From: Sporomusa sp. KB1
GTDB lineage: Bacteria; Bacillota; Negativicutes; Sporomusales; Sporomusaceae
NCBI RefSeq assembly: GCF_007830295.1
Contig: NZ_VLKC01000002.1
Location: 4,447,157 to 4,511,156, forward strand
Direction of reading: 5' to 3'
DNA length: 64,000 bases
Shown piece by piece: positions 60,426-64,000 of this stretch. The notes beneath the pieces are model-generated. The model ran no database searches, was not told the DNA's origin, and worked only from the letters and a program-made list of their open reading frames with translations. A program made the position numbers and the translations under genes. Numbering within the stretch: the first letter of the stretch is position 1; the number at the start of each line of letters is the position of its first letter.

Positions 60426-61454
60426 ATGCATATAGCCGTCATTGGTGCAGGCAGCTGGGGTACAGCTTTGGCCACCGTATTAGGCCAAAAACACACAGCT
60501 GTTAAACTATGGGTCCGCTCACCTGAGCTATCTGAGCAGATCCAGCTAACCCGAGAAAACGCAACCTACTTGCCGGGTTGCAACCTACCTTATTCGGTTA
60601 CTGTTACCCATAACCTGGAAGAGGTCGCCGCAGAGGCTTCGCTCATTGTGCTGGTAACCCCATCACATGCTATCAGGCAAACAGCGGCAAAGCTAGCTCC
60701 CTATATCAAATCCGGGACTATTCTTGCTACTGCAGCTAAAGGTCTGGAGTTAAGCAGTGTCAAGCGGCTATCGGAGATTATTGCTGAAGAATTACCGGCA
60801 ATTGCCGGCCAAATAGCGGTATTATCCGGCCCTAATCATGCGGAAGAGGTGGCCCTGCGCTATCCAACAGCCACTGTCGTAGCAGCTAAGTCCCGCAACG
60901 TTGCTGAGTATATCCAAGATACTTTTATGCTCCCTTATTTTCGTGTGTATACCAATCCTGATATGGTTGGCGTCGAATTAGCTGGAGCATTAAAAAATGT
61001 TATAGCGCTAGGGGCTGGTATCTCTGATGGATTAGGCTTTGGCGACAACGCTAAATCTGCGCTTATGACGCGCGGACTGGCTGAAATTGCCCGTCTGGGT
61101 ATGGCCATGGGGGCCAATCCCCTGACCTTTGCCGGACTCGCAGGTATTGGCGATTTAATTGCTACCTGCACCAGCATCCACAGTCGTAACCGGCGAGCCG
61201 GACTTATGTTGGCAGAAGGTAAGACGGTAGATGAAATCCAGGCTGAAACATCAATGGTGGTAGAAGGCATCAGGGCCACCAAAGCTGCCTATCAGCTAGC
61301 AACCAGGTATGAAGTTACTATGCCGATAACAGATCAAATCTATCAAGTACTATATCAAAATAAGTCTCCCAAAGACGCTGTCCTGGAGTTAATGACCCGC
61401 AGTCGCACCCACGAGGTCGAGGAAGTTGCTCTTACTAATTTAAACTGGAATTAA
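60426..61454 (+). CDS. gpsA: glycerol-3-phosphate dehydrogenase [NAD(P)+]
   Basis: Reduces dihydroxyacetone phosphate to glycerol 3-phosphate for membrane lipids. ATG 60426 starts the protein at MHIAVIGAGSWGTALATVLG, the normal beginning of the Rossmann motif, giving 342 residues; GTG 60411 would add five residues. ATAAKGLE (near 105), SGPNHAEEVA near 137, the catalytic Lys in AGALKNVIALGAG (near 185) and GLAGIGDLIATCTS (near 236) are present. A strong terminator follows. Confidence 0.96.
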   Translation: MHIAVIGAGSWGTALATVLGQKHTAVKLWVRSPELSEQIQLTRENATYLPGCNLPYSVTVTHNLEEVAAEASLIVLVTPSHAIRQTAAKLAPYIKSGTILATAAKGLELSSVKRLSEIIAEELPAIAGQIAVLSGPNHAEEVALRYPTATVVAAKSRNVAEYIQDTFMLPYFRVYTNPDMVGVELAGALKNVIALGAGISDGLGFGDNAKSALMTRGLAEIARLGMAMGANPLTFAGLAGIGDLIATCTSIHSRNRRAGLMLAEGKTVDEIQAETSMVVEGIRATKAAYQLATRYEVTMPITDQIYQVLYQNKSPKDAVLELMTRSRTHEVEEVALTNLNWN

Positions 61455-61468
61455 ATAAACTTGGCATA

Positions 61469-61530
61469 AAAAAGTATGGTAACTAATAAAGTATGGTAAG
61501 TTACTTTTTAGTTACCATACTTTTTTTATT
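61469..61530 (+). terminator. terminator after gpsA with a duplicated left arm
   Basis: Bases 61469-61486 pair perfectly with 61508-61525 (18 bp), then TTTATTTT. The left-arm core AAAGTATGGTAA is repeated at 61488-61499, so the right arm GTTACCATACTTT has two possible partners. Confidence 0.8.
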
Positions 61531-61533
61531 TTG

Positions 61534-61561
61534 TAATATTTGGAGTGGCCTGTCATATATT
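61534..61561 (+). promoter_or_regulatory. probable SigE promoter of spoIVA
   Basis: TAATATT (61534-61540) fits the SigE -35 KMATATT, and CATATATT (61554-61561) matches the -10 CATACAHT at 7 of 8 positions. The 13-base spacer is on the short side. It starts four bases after the gpsA terminator and 40 bases before the spoIVA ATG. spoIVA is a known SigE gene. Confidence 0.55.
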
Positions 61562-61600
61562 TATAATGACAACTACCGTAATCAGGGAGGGATACGCCAG

Positions 61601-63079
61601 ATGGAAAAATTCGACCTGTTTAGAGATATCGCCGAACGCACTGGTGGAGATATTTATATTGGTGTAGTCGGCCCGGTCCGCACGGGTAAATCAACCTTTA
61701 TCAAGCGTTTTATGGAGACTATGGTACTGCCTAATATCACTAATCCCTATGACAAAGAACGTGCCAAAGATGAATTACCGCAAAGTGCCGGCGGTAAAAC
61801 CATAATGACGACTGAACCCAAATTTATTCCTAATGAGGCAGTAGAAATTAATGTAAAAGACAACGTGAATGTTAGAGTGCGGGTGGTCGATTGTGTTGGC
61901 TACACAGTAGATGGTGCGTTAGGTTATGAAGAAGATGAGGGACCTCGCATGGTGCTCACACCCTGGTTCGAGAACGAAATTCCCTTCCAGGAAGCGGCTG
62001 AGGTAGGCACTCGCAAGGTAATTACTGAACACTCAACAATTGGTTTAGTTGTTACTACTGATGGTACTGTTACCGAGCTGTCGCGAGATAAATATCTAGC
62101 AGCTGAAGAGCGGGTCATTACCGAACTCAAAGAACTACAAAAACCATTCTTAGTAATTCTAAATACTAGCAAACCCAATGCAAAAGAAACACGGGAGCTG
62201 GTAGCAAAATTAGAAGGTACTTATGATGTACCGGTAATTCCGGTAGACTGTGCCCAATTATCCCATGATGATATATATGGCATTTTGCAAGAGGTACTCT
62301 ACGAGTTTCCTGTTAGAGAAGTCAATATTACCCTGCCTAAGTGGGTTGAGGAACTTGATAAAGACCACTGGTTACGTCAGAAATTCGAAGGCGCTGTCAA
62401 CAATGTAGTGCAATATATTCGACGCCTGCGCGATATTGACCGGGCAATTGACGATTTATCAGGCTATGATTTTGTCGCCGATGTAATTCTTCATGATATG
62501 GATCTTGGCAACGGTATTGCCGTTATTGAAATGACCGCTCGCACAGACCTATTCTACGGTGTTCTTGAAGAGCTCACAGGCTTTACCATCACGGGAGAAC
62601 ATCACCTGCTCAGGCTTATGAAGGACCTTTCAGTGGCCAAACGGCAGTATGACAAAATATCGGCTGCGCTGGAAGAGGTTGAACAAACAGGTTATGGTAT
62701 TGTGCCGCCGCAGCTTGATGAAATGGTTCTGGAAGAACCAGAGATTATTCGTACCGGCAATCGCTTTGGCGTAAAACTCAAAGCTTCAGCACCTTCTTTA
62801 CATATCATCCGCACTGATGTGCAAGCTGAAATCTCGCCTATTATTGGCACTGAAAAACAAAGCGAAGAACTGATTCAATATCTAATGCGCGAATTTGAAG
62901 GCGAGCCGGAAAAAATCTGGCGCACTAACCTATTTGGTAAATCGTTAAATGAGCTTGTTCGTGAAGGTATTCAAAATAAACTAACAAGTATGCCGGAAAA
63001 CGCACAAATGAAACTAAAAGATACACTTCAGAAGATCGTTAATGATGGTAGTGGCGGATTAATATGTATCATTTTTTAA
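61601..63079 (+). CDS. spoIVA: stage IV sporulation protein A
   Basis: Mother-cell ATPase that polymerises around the forespore to form the coat basement layer. ATG 61601 (GGGAGGG 9 bases before) gives 492 residues, the same length as in B. subtilis; the frame upstream to 61493 runs through the terminator. Walker A is GPVRTGKST (24-32), and the switch region has RVVDCVGYTVDGALGYEE near 85-105. The C-terminal end GGLICIIF is the conserved tail that reaches the membrane partner SpoVM. A probable SigE promoter precedes it. Confidence 0.97.
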   Translation: MEKFDLFRDIAERTGGDIYIGVVGPVRTGKSTFIKRFMETMVLPNITNPYDKERAKDELPQSAGGKTIMTTEPKFIPNEAVEINVKDNVNVRVRVVDCVGYTVDGALGYEEDEGPRMVLTPWFENEIPFQEAAEVGTRKVITEHSTIGLVVTTDGTVTELSRDKYLAAEERVITELKELQKPFLVILNTSKPNAKETRELVAKLEGTYDVPVIPVDCAQLSHDDIYGILQEVLYEFPVREVNITLPKWVEELDKDHWLRQKFEGAVNNVVQYIRRLRDIDRAIDDLSGYDFVADVILHDMDLGNGIAVIEMTARTDLFYGVLEELTGFTITGEHHLLRLMKDLSVAKRQYDKISAALEEVEQTGYGIVPPQLDEMVLEEPEIIRTGNRFGVKLKASAPSLHIIRTDVQAEISPIIGTEKQSEELIQYLMREFEGEPEKIWRTNLFGKSLNELVREGIQNKLTSMPENAQMKLKDTLQKIVNDGSGGLICIIF

Positions 63080-63107
63080 ATAATCCAGTACTTTATCCAA
63101 GGTTAGC

Positions 63108-63139
63108 AGTCAGTTCTGTAAAGGACTGACTAATTTTTT
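63108..63139 (+). terminator. terminator after spoIVA
   Basis: AGTCAGTTC (63108-63116) pairs with GGACTGACT (63123-63131), one G-U pair, followed by AATTTTTTT. Confidence 0.8.
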
Positions 63140-63150
63140 TGTATTTTTGC

Positions 63151-63180
63151 TTGTAAAAGCCGCTATTTTGATGATATAAT
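63151..63180 (+). promoter_or_regulatory. probable SigA promoter of the ACT-hom genes
   Basis: TTGTAA (63151-63156), 18-base spacer, TATAAT (63175-63180), 52 bases before the ACT-protein start. Confidence 0.5.
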
Positions 63181-63231
63181 GTCTACCATATAAAGATATC
63201 CATCCGCAACAGCAGTACCAAGGAGGGCAAA

Positions 63232-63681
63232 ATGGTTACAGGACAAAAAGCTATTTTTTATCTAGTTCGGGAAGAGATTTTACCCGAAGCCATAAAAAAA
63301 ACAATTAAAGTAAAAGAATTATTAAAGCGTGGTGAAGCGCGAACAATCAACGAAGCAGTTGAAAAAATGGAATTGAGCCGTAGTGCTTACTACAAATATA
63401 AGGACTATGTATTTCCGTTTTACGAAGCAAGTAAAGAAAAAATTGTAACAATCGCTTTACTGCTAGAACACAAATCAGGTGTATTGTCACGGGTTTTGAA
63501 CACCGTAGCCAACGAACATGGCAGTGTACTAACAATAAATCAAGGTATTCCACTTCAAGGAGTGGCAAACGCGACAATATCTATTGAAACTGCCGAGTTA
63601 GTTATCGACTTGGAGGCACTGCTTGACAAGTTGAGAATGGTAGATGGAGTAAAAAGACTGGAAGTTTTAGGCCAGGCTTAG
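63232..63681 (+). CDS. ACT domain-containing protein (UPF0735, PheB-like)
   Basis: A 149-residue protein of the UPF0735/PheB family. The N-terminal half has a helix-turn-helix-like stretch EAVEKMELSRSAYYKYKDYV (about 41-60); the C-terminal ACT domain (about 70-145) has TIALLLEHKSGVLSRVLNTV and a Gly-Val rich end. ACT domains bind amino acids, and the gene precedes homoserine dehydrogenase, so regulation of threonine/methionine flow is likely but not shown. AAGGAGG lies before the ATG; hom follows after 10 bases. Confidence 0.92.
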   Translation: MVTGQKAIFYLVREEILPEAIKKTIKVKELLKRGEARTINEAVEKMELSRSAYYKYKDYVFPFYEASKEKIVTIALLLEHKSGVLSRVLNTVANEHGSVLTINQGIPLQGVANATISIETAELVIDLEALLDKLRMVDGVKRLEVLGQA

Positions 63682-63691
63682 GAGGCTAACT

Positions 63692-64000
63692 ATGAGTGCA
63701 ATTAATATTGCTTTGTTGGGAATGGGTACTGTCGGTACCGGCGTTGTGAAAATTTTAACTAACAACGCCCGTAATATTTCCCAAAAGGTAGGTATACCAG
63801 TTGTAATTAAGAAAATATTGGTGAGAAATCTTACCAAAGCTAGAAATGTAGCAACAGAGGCTGAACTAGTGACAGATATGGAAGAAATCCTAAATGATCC
63901 TGACATTTCAATTGTCGTCGAAATCATGGGTGGAGAAATTCCTTCTAAGGATTATATGCTGGCTGCACTTAAAGCCGGTAAACATGTTGTCACTGCCAAC
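63692..64000 (+). CDS. hom: homoserine dehydrogenase (5' part, runs off the window)
   Basis: Reduces aspartate semialdehyde to homoserine for threonine and methionine. Only 103 codons are present. The NAD(P)-binding motif NIALLGMGTVGTGVVKIL (about 5-22) and VVEIMGGEIPSKDYMLAALK, then GKHVVTAN near 96-103, are the standard N-terminal signature. TTAGGAGG lies 5-6 bases before the ATG. Incomplete at the window edge, not a pseudogene as far as visible. Confidence 0.93.
   Translation, partial: MSAINIALLGMGTVGTGVVKILTNNARNISQKVGIPVVIKKILVRNLTKARNVATEAELVTDMEEILNDPDISIVVEIMGGEIPSKDYMLAALKAGKHVVTAN

Noticed and set aside
61493..61600. Hydrophobic N-terminal extension of SpoIVA
   Set aside because: It translates the gpsA terminator and the SigE promoter. 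ATG 61601 has a strong ribosome-binding site and gives the standard 492 residues.
1..64000. CRISPR arrays, tRNA or rRNA genes, prophage
   Set aside because: No regularly spaced repeats, no tRNA-like cloverleaf or rRNA stretch and no phage structural genes were recognised by reading. Only three dispersed copies of one element were found, 19-24 kb apart.

Overview
The window is a gene-dense stretch of a low-to-mid GC, endospore-forming Firmicute. It carries spo0A, spoIVB, spoIIM, the spoIIA-sigF operon, spoVA genes, spmAB, spoIIP and spoIVA. Gene order follows the Bacillus subtilis sporulation and housekeeping core (xseA-xseB-ispA-dxs-tlyA-argR-recN-spoIVB-spo0A; nudF-spoIIM-xerD-deoB-pdp-dacF-spoIIA-sigF-spoVA; scpAB; spmAB; aroA-cmk; fni; der-gpsA-spoIVA). 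The IspH-S1 fusion, butyrate kinase next to spo0A, the DUF512 radical-SAM gene and ACT-protein/hom pairing point to the Clostridia/Negativicutes side. A Sporomusa/Pelosinus-like organism is my inference; nothing here proves it. Almost everything is on the plus strand. I see no rRNA, tRNA, CRISPR array or prophage.

Layout. 0.1-9.4 kb: exonuclease VII, isoprenoid precursor genes, NAD kinase, tRNA/rRNA methyltransferases, arginine repressor, RecN. 9.6-12 kb: spoIVB and spo0A, the latter with a consensus SigH promoter that coincides with a 0A box. 12-13.7 kb: an IS3-family insertion sequence that landed in the loop of the spo0A terminator. 13.8-22 kb: butyrate kinase, ADP-ribose pyrophosphatase, a PHP/EndoQ-like protein, SpoIIM, XerD and nucleoside catabolism. 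22-30 kb: dacF, spoIIAA-spoIIAB-sigF from a SigH promoter, then a probable forespore-controlled stretch (small membrane protein, dodecin, spoVAC-AD-AE, a Q/N-rich protein of unknown function, spoVAEa, spoVAF). 30-38 kb: lipoprotein, M50 protease, TrpS, condensin subunits ScpAB, YtfI/YtfJ, a penicillin-binding peptidase, SpmAB. 38-43 kb: an FAD oxidoreductase paired with a PyrK-like iron-sulfur reductase, RluB, and a YhiN-type flavoprotein. 43-54.7 kb: chorismate pathway, Cmk, PlsC, a LytS/LytR-type two-component pair next to a CstA-type carbon transporter, IspH-S1, Fni. 54.8-64 kb: DUF1614 protein, SpoIIP, DUF512 protein, Der, PlsY, GpsA, SpoIVA, ACT protein and the start of homoserine dehydrogenase.

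The most notable non-coding signal is a roughly 111-nt repeat present three times (14875, 33902, 58236). Each copy begins exactly at the stop codon of a different, unrelated gene, with its own TGA in the frame of that gene. Each folds into three successive hairpins whose pairing is largely kept by G-U changes between copies. It looks like a mobile or structured-RNA element family that I cannot match to anything I know. Other items outside the core order are a 42-codon minus-strand gene at 15001-15129, a long 86-nt hairpin at 17746, a terminator inside the spoIVB coding sequence, and a six-codon upstream ORF before cstA.
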